Shown here: positions 1 through 9,336 of the stretch, one piece after another
Layout: each line of letters begins with the position of its first letter
How positions within the stretch are numbered: position 1 is the first letter of the stretch
Source of the DNA: Nakamurella panacisegetis
Lineage (GTDB): Bacteria; Actinomycetota; Actinomycetes; Mycobacteriales; Nakamurellaceae
Direction of reading: 5' to 3'
Assembly (NCBI RefSeq): GCF_900104535.1
Contig: NZ_LT629710.1
Location: forward strand, 2,170,001-2,234,000
Length of the DNA: 64,000 nt
The notes under the pieces: model-generated
What the model saw: the letters and a program-made list of their open reading frames with translations, nothing else
Databases searched by the model: none
Told to the model about the DNA's origin: nothing
Translations under genes and position numbers: made by a program

Positions 1-1
1 T

Positions 2-2374
2 GTGCGCTCGAACGGCGAACCTGCGACCACCCGGCTGGGCGCGTCGCTGATGTCGGGCGTCGGCGAAACGGTCCGGCAAGCGGTTGCCGAATCCCGTCCC
101 GCTGAAGCACTTTTCGATGCGCTGGTGGCCCTGGTGTCCCACCGGTTCAGCACCTCGTACGCCAGGGTCTTCCTGCTCGGTCCGGAGTGCGACTGGCTCA
201 GGGCCGCGCTGGGCGGAAGTGGCGCCGAGATCGCCGCCGAGAACGGTTTCGGCGCGGCAGTCGCCCGGAACCGCGTGACCGTCGTCGTGCCGGACACCAG
301 TGCCCCGTCCGGTCCCCCAGCGGTCGACGCCGGGCCGGATGCCCGGTTCTTCGCCGGGGTCCCGCTGGTCGGCGTCGACGGAACCCCGCTCGGATCGCTG
401 TGCACCTGGGACATCGCACCGCGTTCCCCGAGCCGGGACGACATCGCATCGCTCGAGCAATTCGGGCGCCACGCCGCCACCATCCTCGAACTGCACCGTG
501 TCGCCTTCGAGTTGCACGAGGAACGAGAAGTACTGTCCGCCACCGGTTATCTCCTGGAGATGATCGTCGCTGGGGCGGAGTTGCCCGGTGTCCTCCATTC
601 CCTTGCCCTGGCCACCGAAGCGGCCATCATCGGGACCCGCTGCTCCATTCATCTGCTGGACGACACGGTGCTCCGCGAGGGAGCAAGTCCCCGCTTGCCC
701 GAATCGACGAGACGGGCTTTCGACGGTGCGCAGATCGGACCCTGCCATGGCTCCTGCGGCACCGCTGCCTTCACCGGCCAGACCGTGATCGTCTCCGACA
801 TCGCCGCCGACCTGCGGTGGACCAACTATCGGCACCACGTGTTGCCGTACGGGCTGCGGGCGTGCTGGTCGGTCCCGATCATCGGGGCGGCCGGCCTGGT
901 CCTCGGGACCTTCGCCCTCTACTACGAAGAAGTCCGGGCGCCCGGGCCGGATGACCTGGACCGCCTGGCCCGTTGGGTGAACCTGGCCGAGGTCGCGATC
1001 ACCCGGGCCCGCGACATCACCGCGCTGCGGGCCGCAGCCACCCGGGATGCCCTGACCGGACTGATGAACCGAGCCGAGGTGACGGCCCGGATCCGCGACG
1101 CGGCGCAGCGCCCGGACAGCCGGATCGCCGTGCTCTTCGTCGATCTCGACCAGTTCAAGTTCATCAACGACACGCTCGGGCACGACGCCGGTGACCAGTT
1201 CCTGCGCATCGTGGCCCGCCGCCTGACCGCGGCCTGCGGCCCCGGTGACACCGTGGCGCGTTTCGGGGGTGATGAATTCCTGGTGCTGCACGAGGACTGC
1301 GCCGACGTGGCCGAGGCGGAGGCGTTGGCCCGCCACATGCTCAACGCACTGCACCGGCCGATGACGATCGACGGTCGGTCCCTGTCGCTCTCGGCCAGCG
1401 TCGGGCTCGCCCTGGAATCGACCGATCACCGGACGGTCGGACCCGATGGTCTGATCAGTGATGCCGATCTGGCCATGTACGCGGCCAAACGCACGGGCCG
1501 CAATTCGGTGGCCGTTTTCACTCCCGCGCTACGGGCCGCGGCGGCCGACCGGCTCAGCCTGGAGGCCGACCTGAACATGGCCATGAACAACGGCGAACTC
1601 GACTGCGTCTTCCAGCCGATGGTTTCGATGGACACCGGCCGGATCCTCGACCTCGAGGCGCTGCTGCGGTGGGATTCGCCGAAGCGCGGCATGGTCGCTC
1701 CGCTGGACTTCATCTCCGTCGCCGAGGACAGCGGCATGATCGGCGCCGTCGGTGAGCTGGTTCTCCGGCGCTCCTGCGCGCAGATGGCGGCCTGGCGGAC
1801 GATCGGCCACGGCTGGGAGGACGTGGTGATGTGGGTCAACGTCTCACCTCGTCAGCTGCTCGACGCCGGGTTCGCGGCGCTGGTCGAGGAGATCCTGCAG
1901 ACCGCCGCGCTGCCCCCGGAGAATCTGGGCCTCGAGGTCACCGAGAGCACGTTCATCGAGGACTCGGTCGCCGTGCGGAACACCGTCCAGCAGCTGCGCG
2001 ACCGCGGGATACACATCGCCATCGATGACTTCGGGACCGGGTACTCGTCCTTGGCGCAGTTGGAGTACCTGCCGGTCGACGTGCTGAAGATCGACCGGCA
2101 GTTCGTGGCCGAGATCGTGCCCGGCGGGGCCAGGGCCGGGCTGGTGTCGGCCATCGTCTCACTGGCCGACACCATGGGCCTCCGGGTGGTCGCCGAGGGC
2201 GTGGAGACACCCGTCCAGCATGAGTTGCTGTTGCGCCTGGGCTGCCGGTGGGGTCAGGGCTACTTCTGGTCACCGCCGCTCACGGCTGACCGCTTCACCA
2301 CCTCGCTCTGGCAGTTCGCGCCCGAGACGAGAACGGTCGGGTCCGGATCGCCACGGAGTGATTGTCAGCAGTAG
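2..2374 (+). CDS. GAF-GAF-GGDEF-EAL cyclic-di-GMP turnover protein
   Basis: A signalling protein predicted to make and/or degrade cyclic-di-GMP. Two GAF-like sensor regions (about residues 30-165 and 185-335) are followed by a diguanylate cyclase domain with an intact GGDEF motif at residues 422-426. A phosphodiesterase EAL domain follows, with E552-A-L and a DDFGTGYSSL loop, so both catalytic motifs look intact. The inhibitory I-site expected just before GGDEF (RxxD) reads GPGD, so product inhibition at that site is probably lost. There is no membrane segment, so it should be cytosolic. The GTG at position 2 is the first possible start visible; the window edge hides any ribosome site, so the true start may lie upstream. 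Its 3' end overlaps the convergent next gene by 10 bases. Confidence 0.9.
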   Translation: MRSNGEPATTRLGASLMSGVGETVRQAVAESRPAEALFDALVALVSHRFSTSYARVFLLGPECDWLRAALGGSGAEIAAENGFGAAVARNRVTVVVPDTSAPSGPPAVDAGPDARFFAGVPLVGVDGTPLGSLCTWDIAPRSPSRDDIASLEQFGRHAATILELHRVAFELHEEREVLSATGYLLEMIVAGAELPGVLHSLALATEAAIIGTRCSIHLLDDTVLREGASPRLPESTRRAFDGAQIGPCHGSCGTAAFTGQTVIVSDIAADLRWTNYRHHVLPYGLRACWSVPIIGAAGLVLGTFALYYEEVRAPGPDDLDRLARWVNLAEVAITRARDITALRAAATRDALTGLMNRAEVTARIRDAAQRPDSRIAVLFVDLDQFKFINDTLGHDAGDQFLRIVARRLTAACGPGDTVARFGGDEFLVLHEDCADVAEAEALARHMLNALHRPMTIDGRSLSLSASVGLALESTDHRTVGPDGLISDADLAMYAAKRTGRNSVAVFTPALRAAAADRLSLEADLNMAMNNGELDCVFQPMVSMDTGRILDLEALLRWDSPKRGMVAPLDFISVAEDSGMIGAVGELVLRRSCAQMAAWRTIGHGWEDVVMWVNVSPRQLLDAGFAALVEEILQTAALPPENLGLEVTESTFIEDSVAVRNTVQQLRDRGIHIAIDDFGTGYSSLAQLEYLPVDVLKIDRQFVAEIVPGGARAGLVSAIVSLADTMGLRVVAEGVETPVQHELLLRLGCRWGQGYFWSPPLTADRFTTSLWQFAPETRTVGSGSPRSDCQQ

Positions 2375-3774
2375 ACGGTCAGGCGGGAGCGTCCGACGGC
2401 CAGTTCGAATTCCTCGACGGCGTCGGTGATCTCGCCGTCGTGCGCCGCCGGCAGCGGGCCGGACCCCGAGATGATCCGCACCGAGGGGGCGTCGAGTGTG
2501 GTCAAGACGTCGCTGCGCTCGATGAGGCCGAGCAGGGACAGCACCACGGCCTTGGTCCGGGCCAGCCGGCGGTCGGCCCGCAGGTACTGGACGTCCAGCA
2601 GGCCGGAGGCCAGGTGGTCACGCCAGGCCGGGGCCAGGCCCCGCGGCCGGTAGGCGCCGTTGCCGATGAAGACGACCCATACCGACACGGTCCGGCCGTC
2701 GATGGTCAGCGTCATCGGGGAGTGATGGCGCAGGGTGCGGTACAGCGCGTAGGCCGCCGCCGGCCACTTGCCGATCCGGTTGCCGAGCCGGTCCCGCCGC
2801 CGTACCAGTTCCGGGTAGCCGCCGATGCTGGCCGTGTTCAGGAACACGTCGCCGTTGATGGTCGCGATGTCGACCTCGGCGGCCGAGCCGGCTTCGACGG
2901 CACCGGCCATCTGGTCCGGCCCGCTGACGCCGAGGGCCCCGGCGAAGTGATTCAGGGTGCCGAAGGGAAAGACGGCCAGCGGCAGGCCCTTCTGGTGAGC
3001 CAGCCCCGCGACCGAGGCCACGGTCCCGTCACCGCCGGCGACTCCGAGAGCTCGCACATCGGAACCGATGAGCTCGGTCAGGGACTCGGTGGCCGGGTCC
3101 CAGGTGACGATGGTGGCCTTGGGCAGCAGCTTGGACAGCGCCTCCTCGGCGCCGTCGCTGGTTCCGGAGGCCTGGTTCACGACGATGGTCAGGCCCTCGC
3201 CGGCCGGCAGGGCCGGTGCCGTGCCCGGCGCCATGTCGGCCGCTCCGTGCGGTTTCACCGGCCACAGCCCGCGGCCGGCGAAGGCGACGGCCACGCCGAC
3301 GGCGGCCCCCGCGACGACGTCGGAGCGGTAGTGCACCCCGACGTGCACGCGGGAGTAGGCCACCGCAGCCGCCAATGGCACGACAGCCGGTGCGGCCCAG
3401 GGGAGTTCGAGCACGGCGCCGGTGGCGAACGCGGCCGCCGACGCGGCATGACCGCTCGGGAACGACGACGTCCACGGCTTGCGCCCGATGCGGCGGGCCA
3501 GCGACGTGCGCTCCGGGTCGGGACGTCGGCGCCCGACCAGGGGCTTCACCAGCGAGTTGGAGACGAAACTGGCCAAGGCCAGTGACCCGGCGCCGCGCAG
3601 GGCGGCCCGCCGCGGACGGCCCCCGATGGCGGTGCCGATCGCGGCGATCCCGAACCAGAGGAGACCGTGATTGGCCGATGTGGTCAGAGCGCGGAGCGCG
3701 GCGTCGACGGGGCGGGGGAGGGGCACCGGAGCGGGGACGACGGTGACCGGTGGCGGCTGATCGGTGGCGGGCAT
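2365..3774 (-). CDS. PAP2 phosphatase / diacylglycerol kinase fusion
   Basis: A bifunctional lipid enzyme of 469 residues. The N-terminal half is a membrane PAP2-type phosphatase with the three family motifs: KPLVGRRRPD (77-86), PSGH (106-109) and SRVHVGVHYRSD (141-152). The C-terminal half is a diacylglycerol/sphingosine-kinase catalytic domain with GGDGT (247-251) and PFGTLNHFA (270-278). Known fusions of this kind are common in actinobacteria and are thought to act in phospholipid or lipid-carrier recycling; the exact substrate cannot be read from sequence. The gene stands alone and converges on the cyclic-di-GMP gene, overlapping its stop. Confidence 0.88.
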   Translation of the reverse strand: MPATDQPPPVTVVPAPVPLPRPVDAALRALTTSANHGLLWFGIAAIGTAIGGRPRRAALRGAGSLALASFVSNSLVKPLVGRRRPDPERTSLARRIGRKPWTSSFPSGHAASAAAFATGAVLELPWAAPAVVPLAAAVAYSRVHVGVHYRSDVVAGAAVGVAVAFAGRGLWPVKPHGAADMAPGTAPALPAGEGLTIVVNQASGTSDGAEEALSKLLPKATIVTWDPATESLTELIGSDVRALGVAGGDGTVASVAGLAHQKGLPLAVFPFGTLNHFAGALGVSGPDQMAGAVEAGSAAEVDIATINGDVFLNTASIGGYPELVRRRDRLGNRIGKWPAAAYALYRTLRHHSPMTLTIDGRTVSVWVVFIGNGAYRPRGLAPAWRDHLASGLLDVQYLRADRRLARTKAVVLSLLGLIERSDVLTTLDAPSVRIISGSGPLPAAHDGEITDAVEEFELAVGRSRLTVYC

Positions 3775-3849
3775 CCGACCACCATGCCAGAGACGGCCCC
3801 GGGGCGACCGGTGAAGGTCGTCGTCGGCCGTGCGCCCCGATCGTGGGGC

Positions 3850-4143
3850 TCAGTCGATCTTGAGGGCCAAGCGCGCCGCGACGATCTGCAGGGTGGCCTT
3901 GGAACTCTCGTCGGTGACCTTGGGGATCCGGAAGGCCTCGATGAGGTTGGCCGTTCGCATCTCCTCGGCGATGGCCAGGCTGGCGTGCGCGGCGGCCGCG
4001 GCCACGGCCACCTGGGCCTGCGATCCGACCGCGTGGAGCGCCGCCCGCAGCAGGGTCGCCGACTCGGCCCGGTGGTGGGTCGCCGGGTCGAGCGGCTCCT
4101 GGTCGATGCGGTCCTGCGTGTCCAAAGGCGATGAGACGGTCAC
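3850..4143 (-). CDS. small hypothetical protein
   Basis: A 97-residue protein with no family I recognise. It is Ala-rich and probably helical in its central part (about residues 30-60). The C-terminal third (AFRIPKVTDESSKATLQIVAAR) has more balanced composition than a chance reading frame, which is the main reason to keep it. It starts with GTG and has no clear ribosome site. It lies between the PAP2/kinase gene and the MDMPI-type gene without operonic overlap. Confidence 0.5.
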   Translation of the reverse strand: MTVSSPLDTQDRIDQEPLDPATHHRAESATLLRAALHAVGSQAQVAVAAAAAHASLAIAEEMRTANLIEAFRIPKVTDESSKATLQIVAARLALKID

Positions 4144-4367
4144 CGGACGGACCCTACTCGCCCGACCGGTGTGCCCCAGATGAAGTCCCCGGGCGTGTCC
4201 GGCCCGGCCCGAGGGCCCCCGGGCGGGAGTTGCGCACAGGGCAAACCCGCTGTCTGCCGTAGACTTCGGCCGCGACGTCCTGCTTGGTGCGTGTGCCTCT
4301 TCGGTATCGCCCGAGGAGCCTCCGAAGCGTTGTTCCGGCGATGATGCGTTCGAACGGACGGTCCACG

Positions 4368-5174
4368 ATGGCGATGAACCTCGATTCGTATCGCGGCCTG
4401 TTGGACGATCTCCGCGCCGAGGGTGACGAGTTGGCCGCGGCCCTGGTCGAGATACCCGACGAACGATGGACTCTTCCGACCCCGGCCACCGGCTGGACCA
4501 TCCACGACCAGGTCGTCCACCTGATGCACTTCGACCAGCTCGCCCGGCTGGCCTTGCGCTGCCCGGCGGATTTCGCCCGGGAATCGGCCGCCGAGATCGC
4601 GGCGGGCCCGGGTTGGATCGATCGGATCAGCTTCGTCCGGCGCGGACTTCCGCCCAGTGAACTCCTCGAACAGTTCGCGTCCGGTCGGTCGGCGCTGCTC
4701 GGCAGCTTCGCGGACACCGAGCCGACCGCTCGCTCCCCGTGGTTCGGCCGGCCCATGAGCGCTGCCTCGAGTGCCAGCGCGCGGCTGATGGAGACCTGGG
4801 CCCACGGGCAGGACATCCACGACGCGATGGGTGTCTCCCGCCTGCCGAGCCAACGCGTGCGTCATGTGTGTCACCTCGGTGTCCTGACCCGCAAGTACTC
4901 GTTCTGCATCAACGACCGACCGGAACCGGTGGAGGACGTCAGGGTCGAGCTGGTCTCACCGGAGGGCAAGTTGTGGGTATGGGGTCCGGAGGACGCCTCG
5001 AACCGGGTGGTCGGGGACGCCTGGGATTTCGCGTTGGTGGTGACCCAGCGTCGGGACGTGGGGCAGACCCGCCTGACCGCCACGCCCGGCCCAGCGGCCG
5101 ACTGGCTGGCCATCGCCCAGGCCTTCGCCGGAGATCCGGGGCGGCTGACCCGATCCAAGCTGGCGAGATCCTGA
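4368..5174 (+). CDS. maleylpyruvate isomerase-like (MDMPI/DinB fold, TIGR03084 type) protein
   Basis: A metal-binding four-helix (DinB/MDMPI) protein of the mycothiol-dependent isomerase superfamily. The metal-site histidines are visible as TIHDQVVHL in the first helix and WAHGQDIHD in the third. The C-terminal part is the extra domain typical of TIGR03084 proteins. The family includes mycothiol-dependent maleylpyruvate isomerase, but the substrate here is unknown. I chose the ATG at 4368, preceded by ggacgg about 8 bases upstream, over the ATG at 4341 and a GTG at 4284, whose extra residues are Arg/Pro-rich and unlike the family. Confidence 0.8.
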   Translation: MAMNLDSYRGLLDDLRAEGDELAAALVEIPDERWTLPTPATGWTIHDQVVHLMHFDQLARLALRCPADFARESAAEIAAGPGWIDRISFVRRGLPPSELLEQFASGRSALLGSFADTEPTARSPWFGRPMSAASSASARLMETWAHGQDIHDAMGVSRLPSQRVRHVCHLGVLTRKYSFCINDRPEPVEDVRVELVSPEGKLWVWGPEDASNRVVGDAWDFALVVTQRRDVGQTRLTATPGPAADWLAIAQAFAGDPGRLTRSKLARS

Positions 5175-5188
5175 CCGGGCGGTCGTGA

Positions 5189-5214
5189 CCGGGCATGCGC
5201 CCGGCCGATCGGCC
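5189..5214. terminator. double stem-loop between convergent genes
   Basis: CCGGGC/GCCCGG with an ATGC loop (5189-5204) runs directly into the perfect palindrome GGCCGATCGGCC (5203-5214). It lies in the 59-base gap between two convergent genes, so it can act as a bidirectional terminator, although no U-tract follows on either strand. Confidence 0.5.
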
Positions 5215-5233
5215 TTGACCAGATGTGCCGTGA

Positions 5234-6061
5234 TCAGCGTCGGTAGGCGCCCAGAACGGCGGTGGACAGTCTCGGCCACAGCTGCGCCGCCCACGGACCG
5301 AAGTTGGTGTCGCACAGGCTCACGCAGGCCAACGACGCCGACCGGTCCACCCACACGAAACTGCCCGCCTGCCCGAAGTGGCCGAAGGTGTCGGCGCTGT
5401 TGTCCGGGCTGGTCCAGTGCCGGGTCTTGTGGTCCTTGATCTCGCAGCCCAGGCCCCAGTCGTTGGGCGTCTGCCGGCCGAAACCGGGCAGGATTCCGTC
5501 CAGCCCGGGGAAGGCGAGAGTGCTGGCCCAGCCGACGATCTCGGGCCCGATCACGGCCGGCGTCAGCAGTTCGGCGGCCAGTGCGATCAGATCGTCGAGC
5601 GACCCGACCGCGCTGCTGGCCGGCGAGCCTTCAACGGTGGTACCGGTCATCCTCAGCGGACCCAGCACCCGCCCGACCAGCTCATCGGCGAACGGGCCCC
5701 CGGCCGCGTCGGCCAGAGCCTCGGCCACGACCTCGTAGCCGTAGTTGGAGTAGAGCCGCCGCGTGGCCGGTGGATACCTCGCCGGGCCGGCTTCCTCGGG
5801 CAGGCCCGAGGCGTGGGCCAGCAGGTGCGCGATGGTGGAGCCCGGCGGGCCGGCCGGCTGATCCAGCCGGACCGTACCGTCGGCACACCCGTCGAGCACG
5901 GCCAGAGCGGTGAGCACCTTCGTCACCGACGCCCAGGCGAACCGCGTCGTGCCCCCGCCGGTCTCGTACCGGGCCAGGACTCCGCCCGGCCCGACGACGG
6001 CCACGGCCACCCGGCCGACCGGCCAGTCGGCGACTTCGCTCTTCAGGTCAAGGGTCGGCAC
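5234..6061 (-). CDS. serine hydrolase, beta-lactamase fold (class C/esterase type)
   Basis: A 275-residue serine hydrolase of the beta-lactamase/penicillin-binding-protein fold. The nucleophile motif SVTK is at residues 45-48 and the YxN-type motif YSN at 104-106. HFG at 228-230 takes the place of KTG, as in EstB-like esterases and D-aminopeptidases. There is no signal peptide, so it is probably cytosolic and more likely an esterase or peptidase than a resistance enzyme. It is monocistronic, convergent with the MDMPI-like gene and divergent from the SIMPL gene. Confidence 0.82.
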   Translation of the reverse strand: MPTLDLKSEVADWPVGRVAVAVVGPGGVLARYETGGGTTRFAWASVTKVLTALAVLDGCADGTVRLDQPAGPPGSTIAHLLAHASGLPEEAGPARYPPATRRLYSNYGYEVVAEALADAAGGPFADELVGRVLGPLRMTGTTVEGSPASSAVGSLDDLIALAAELLTPAVIGPEIVGWASTLAFPGLDGILPGFGRQTPNDWGLGCEIKDHKTRHWTSPDNSADTFGHFGQAGSFVWVDRSASLACVSLCDTNFGPWAAQLWPRLSTAVLGAYRR

Positions 6062-6165
6062 GCCGCTCAGCTAACCATGGTCGCGGCCGACCGTGATCGG
6101 CCTCGCCGGTCGCCGCCGGCCGACGCGGCCCGGCCCGGTCGCCGCAGGCCGGGCACACTGGTGCG

Positions 6166-6819
6166 ATGGACGAACGCGAGCGAGGTCGGCGGCGGAACGG
6201 GATCACCGTGAGCGGGAACGGTTCGGCCGCGGCCGCGGTGGATCAGGTTGCGGTCACGTTCGGCATCGCGGTGGTGAGACCCGATGCGGGAGAGGCCTTC
6301 CAGGGCGCCGCGCGCACCTCGACCCGGGTGTTGGCGATCCTGGCCGACGATGGGGTCGACTCCCGTGCCGTCCGCACCGCGGACCTGACCCTCGGTCCGC
6401 AGACGGAGTGGCGCGACAACCGTGAGGTGCTCGTCGGGTACCAAGCCGGGCAACGGCTGATCGTCCACCGGACCGGGCTGGCCGGGCTGGAACGCATGCT
6501 GTCCGACGTCGCCGTGCGGGGCGGCGAGGGCGTCCGGATCGAGAACGTCACGCTCACCCCGTCGGATCCGGCGGCGGCCCTGGCCCTGGCCAGGGTGGCC
6601 GCGTTCGCCGACGCGTCGGCCAAGGCGACCCAACTGGCCGAGTTGGCCGGTCGGTCCCTGGGCGAGGTGACCTGGATCGACGAACGGACGGAGAACGGAG
6701 CGAGGGACATCGGATTCGTGGGCCTGTCCGCCGGCGGCGGCGCCGCGAAGATGCCGGTCGCCGCCGGGGACAGCGTGGTCACGGCGTCGATCACCGCCCA
6801 CTGGTCGTTCGCCGAGTAG
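6166..6819 (+). CDS. SIMPL-domain (DUF541) protein
   Basis: A 217-residue SIMPL domain protein. It opens with the family pattern ITVSGNGSAAAA, follows with the long repeated alpha/beta region (about 15-180), and closes with the typical VVTASITAHWSF end. Most family members are exported (e.g. E. coli YggE, animal SIMPL in signalling). This one has no signal peptide, only a charged MDERERGRRR leader, so it is probably cytosolic. The biochemical role is unknown. Its stop is one base from the stop of the convergent acyltransferase-like gene. Confidence 0.85.
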   Translation: MDERERGRRRNGITVSGNGSAAAAVDQVAVTFGIAVVRPDAGEAFQGAARTSTRVLAILADDGVDSRAVRTADLTLGPQTEWRDNREVLVGYQAGQRLIVHRTGLAGLERMLSDVAVRGGEGVRIENVTLTPSDPAAALALARVAAFADASAKATQLAELAGRSLGEVTWIDERTENGARDIGFVGLSAGGGAAKMPVAAGDSVVTASITAHWSFAE

Positions 6820-6820
6820 C

Positions 6821-7696
6821 TCAGTCGCGAGGAGCCCCGTCGGAGGTCGCCCCGGACCGGCCGGCCGGGAGCGGTCTGGTGCCGTGGAAGGCCAGCCAGT
6901 GGTCGCCGCCGTCGATCCGGTCCAGCACCAGCCGCTGCAGCGACGTGATCCGCGGCAGCGCGGCGGAGCCGGACCGGGTCCGGAACACGAAATAAAGGAC
7001 GTCGTCGTCGCTCGGGACACCGTCGCCGCGCAGGTCGTAGCCGCGCTGGAACGAGGCGATGTTGCTGTCCGGCAGATGCCCCGCCAGGTACGGGTCCAGC
7101 AGCCAGGAGTAGCACACGAACCGGCCGGCGGGACGGTCCGGGAACCTTTCGGCGAAGAACCGCACGGCCCGGCCGTAGGCGTCCTGGACGGCCGCCGGGG
7201 TCAGGGATCCGGTCGGCGGGATGTGCACGTCGAGCTCCCAGCCCACCCCGGTGCCGCTCATCCGGAGGGCGAACTGCAGCCGCCCGAGGTGGAACAGGTT
7301 GCCGGCCAGGTGCAGCGTCAGCCAGCTCCAGCTCTCGAGGCCGAAGCGCCCGTGGGTGATCCGGTGCAGGCGGAACTGACGGCCGACATCGGCCAGGGTG
7401 GCCTCGGTGATCGCCGGCGGCACACCGTGATCGGTGTGCCAGCGGATCACCTCCGGCGCGAAGCGGACGATGGCCACGATCCAGGCCTGCGCCGCTCGAT
7501 CCCCGGTTCGGGCGCCGGCGGCCGGCCGATCGCGGGACGGCAGCTCGCGGGGAAAGGTGCCGAGTCGGCTGGTCAGCACGGCCATCGCATCGGCGACGCC
7601 GTCCGGCGGATCGGCCAGCAGAGCATCGATCGGGGGGCGGTCGACCGGGTCGAGGTCGAGTATCCGGACGAGATCGTCGTCGAGTTCGGTCGGCAC
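6821..7696 (-). CDS. acyltransferase-like protein (NAT-N / GNAT-C two-domain type)
   Basis: A 291-residue protein that resembles the actinobacterial acyltransferase-domain proteins with an all-helical N-terminal part and a GNAT-like C-terminal part. The conserved stretch runs through RFGLESWSW, HLGRLQFALR, GWELDVHIP and FFAERFPDRPAG. The frame stays open upstream to 8008, but the extra residues are Arg/Pro-rich and would overlap the divergent next gene. The GTG at 7696 starts the conserved part (VPTELDDDL). The substrate is unknown, and no catalytic residue can be assigned with confidence. Confidence 0.7.
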   Translation of the reverse strand: MPTELDDDLVRILDLDPVDRPPIDALLADPPDGVADAMAVLTSRLGTFPRELPSRDRPAAGARTGDRAAQAWIVAIVRFAPEVIRWHTDHGVPPAITEATLADVGRQFRLHRITHGRFGLESWSWLTLHLAGNLFHLGRLQFALRMSGTGVGWELDVHIPPTGSLTPAAVQDAYGRAVRFFAERFPDRPAGRFVCYSWLLDPYLAGHLPDSNIASFQRGYDLRGDGVPSDDDVLYFVFRTRSGSAALPRITSLQRLVLDRIDGGDHWLAFHGTRPLPAGRSGATSDGAPRD

Positions 7697-7986
7697 GGTG
7701 CCGAGTGTGCCTGGTGGGGGCCCGGCAAGTGCACGCGGACGGAGCGGATTGTCCGATCCGGGCGCCGCGAGCGGGTCGGAATCGGTCGATCGGGCGGCCA
7801 GCGGCAAAACCACCCATCTGCGGACCTGAGTGCTGCGACCTGGGGCGATGATGGCCGACCGGGGTGCTGGGCGGGCCGTCCGGGCGACGGGCGACGCTCG
7901 GACGGCGGCCTGCCCGGCAGAATGAGGGCTTCGAAGGCGGTCCGGAACCGCCTCCCGGCGCGGGCGGAAGACAGGTGGTGCAGGCG

Positions 7987-9324
7987 ATGAGTGGGCCAAC
8001 CGAGGCACGGTCGTGCCCGTCGTGCGGCGCCGTCGTCGACTCCCAGTACTGCCCGCACTGCGGGGCCAGGGTCGTCCCGATGGGCGGCGAGCCGTCCGCC
8101 CCGTCCCCGGTGTGGACCGGGGCGACGGCGGTCCGGGAGCCGGATCTCGAGGCGGTGACCCTTCCGTCGATCCCGGTCGTCCGGGCGGCCGACGGCCCGG
8201 CTGCGGCGGTTCCCGAGATGTTCCCGACCGAGATGGTCCCGACCTCGGCCCCGCCGGCCGCGCAGGCCTGGTCGCAGACGCCCGACCCGGCCAATCCGCA
8301 GACCGGGCTGTTCCCGGGCTGGACCGGCATGTATCCGGCGGTCGCCACCGACGGGGCCGGCGGCGGGCAGGGTTCGCGGCGTGAGCGTCGTCGTCGGGCT
8401 CTGTACGGCGTCCTCGGCATCGCCGCGGTCACCGCCGTCGTCCTGCTGGCCGCCCTGCTGATCGCGCCGCACTGGAGCGGTACGGCGGCCGACACGGCCG
8501 ACAAGAACGGTCAGCCGACCGCGGTGAGTTCAGCGCCGATGTCCGCGGCCCCGTCCTCGAGCCGGTCGGCCTCCGGCGTCCAACCGACCGCTGCCACGTC
8601 GGTGCCGGTCGCCCCTCCGGCCAGCACGGTCACCGTCACCGCCTCGGTCACCTCCACCACCGCGACCCCCACCCCGTCGTCACCCAAGACCACCCACGCG
8701 CCGGCCAAGGCGACCACACCGAAGAAGACCACACCCAAGAAGACCCCGCCGGCCGCCCTTCCGTTCGGGGTACCGCAGAAGAACATCGTCTGCAGTCCCG
8801 GCTACGTGGTGCAGTTGGCCTCGGAACTGACCGCCGCTGCCTTCACGGCGCGGGTCGCCACGTTGAAGGCGGCCGGTCAGGTGCCGGCCGGCTCCTTGGC
8901 CGCCGATTCGGCCAAGTCCTGCAAGATCTTCACGAGCCAGAGCAACACGCTGGTCCTGTACTCGGGGCCGTACGCCGGAAAGTACGACGGCTGCGCGGCT
9001 CGCCTCGCCGGCCCGGCCGACGCGTACATCAAGGGCGGCAACCCGGCCACCGCCCAGCAGTACGTCTCCTGCCTGTGTCCGATGGTGACCGGCCGCCTGC
9101 CGCAGTACGGTCAGGTCGGTCAGACAGGGGTGTGGATCGGTGAGCTGCAGCGGGTGCTCGGCAATCGGCTGAACATCGACATCCCCGACCTGACCGGGCA
9201 GTGGGGGACCTACACGGCCGGAACCAGGGACGCGGTCCGGAAGTTCCAGCAGGCGGCCCACCTGCCGCCGACCGGTGTGGTGACCGGTCGCACCTGGGAG
9301 TCGCTGCGCCGAGCCAGCTGCTGA
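7987..9324 (+). CDS. zinc-ribbon, single-TM, peptidoglycan-binding envelope protein
   Basis: A 445-residue modular protein. A zinc ribbon with two CxxC pairs (CPSCGAVVDSQYCPHCG, about residues 10-26) is followed by a Pro-rich linker and one transmembrane helix (about 138-158). Next come a long Ser/Thr/Pro and Lys-rich stretch that should span the wall, a Cys-containing domain (about 260-365), and a C-terminal PG_binding_1 domain with the typical RDAVRKFQQAAHLPPTG helix. The layout implies a cytosolic zinc finger joined through the membrane to a wall-binding domain. I took the ATG at 7987; a GTG at 7978 is an alternative. The 290 bases upstream hold the divergent promoters, which I cannot assign. 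Confidence 0.78.
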   Translation: MSGPTEARSCPSCGAVVDSQYCPHCGARVVPMGGEPSAPSPVWTGATAVREPDLEAVTLPSIPVVRAADGPAAAVPEMFPTEMVPTSAPPAAQAWSQTPDPANPQTGLFPGWTGMYPAVATDGAGGGQGSRRERRRRALYGVLGIAAVTAVVLLAALLIAPHWSGTAADTADKNGQPTAVSSAPMSAAPSSSRSASGVQPTAATSVPVAPPASTVTVTASVTSTTATPTPSSPKTTHAPAKATTPKKTTPKKTPPAALPFGVPQKNIVCSPGYVVQLASELTAAAFTARVATLKAAGQVPAGSLAADSAKSCKIFTSQSNTLVLYSGPYAGKYDGCAARLAGPADAYIKGGNPATAQQYVSCLCPMVTGRLPQYGQVGQTGVWIGELQRVLGNRLNIDIPDLTGQWGTYTAGTRDAVRKFQQAAHLPPTGVVTGRTWESLRRASC

Positions 9325-9336
9325 CGCGGAACGCGG

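Noticed and set aside
6243-8504. Long minus-strand frame across SIMPL and the acyltransferase region
   Set aside because: Arg/Pro/Ser-rich and overlaps three better-supported genes.
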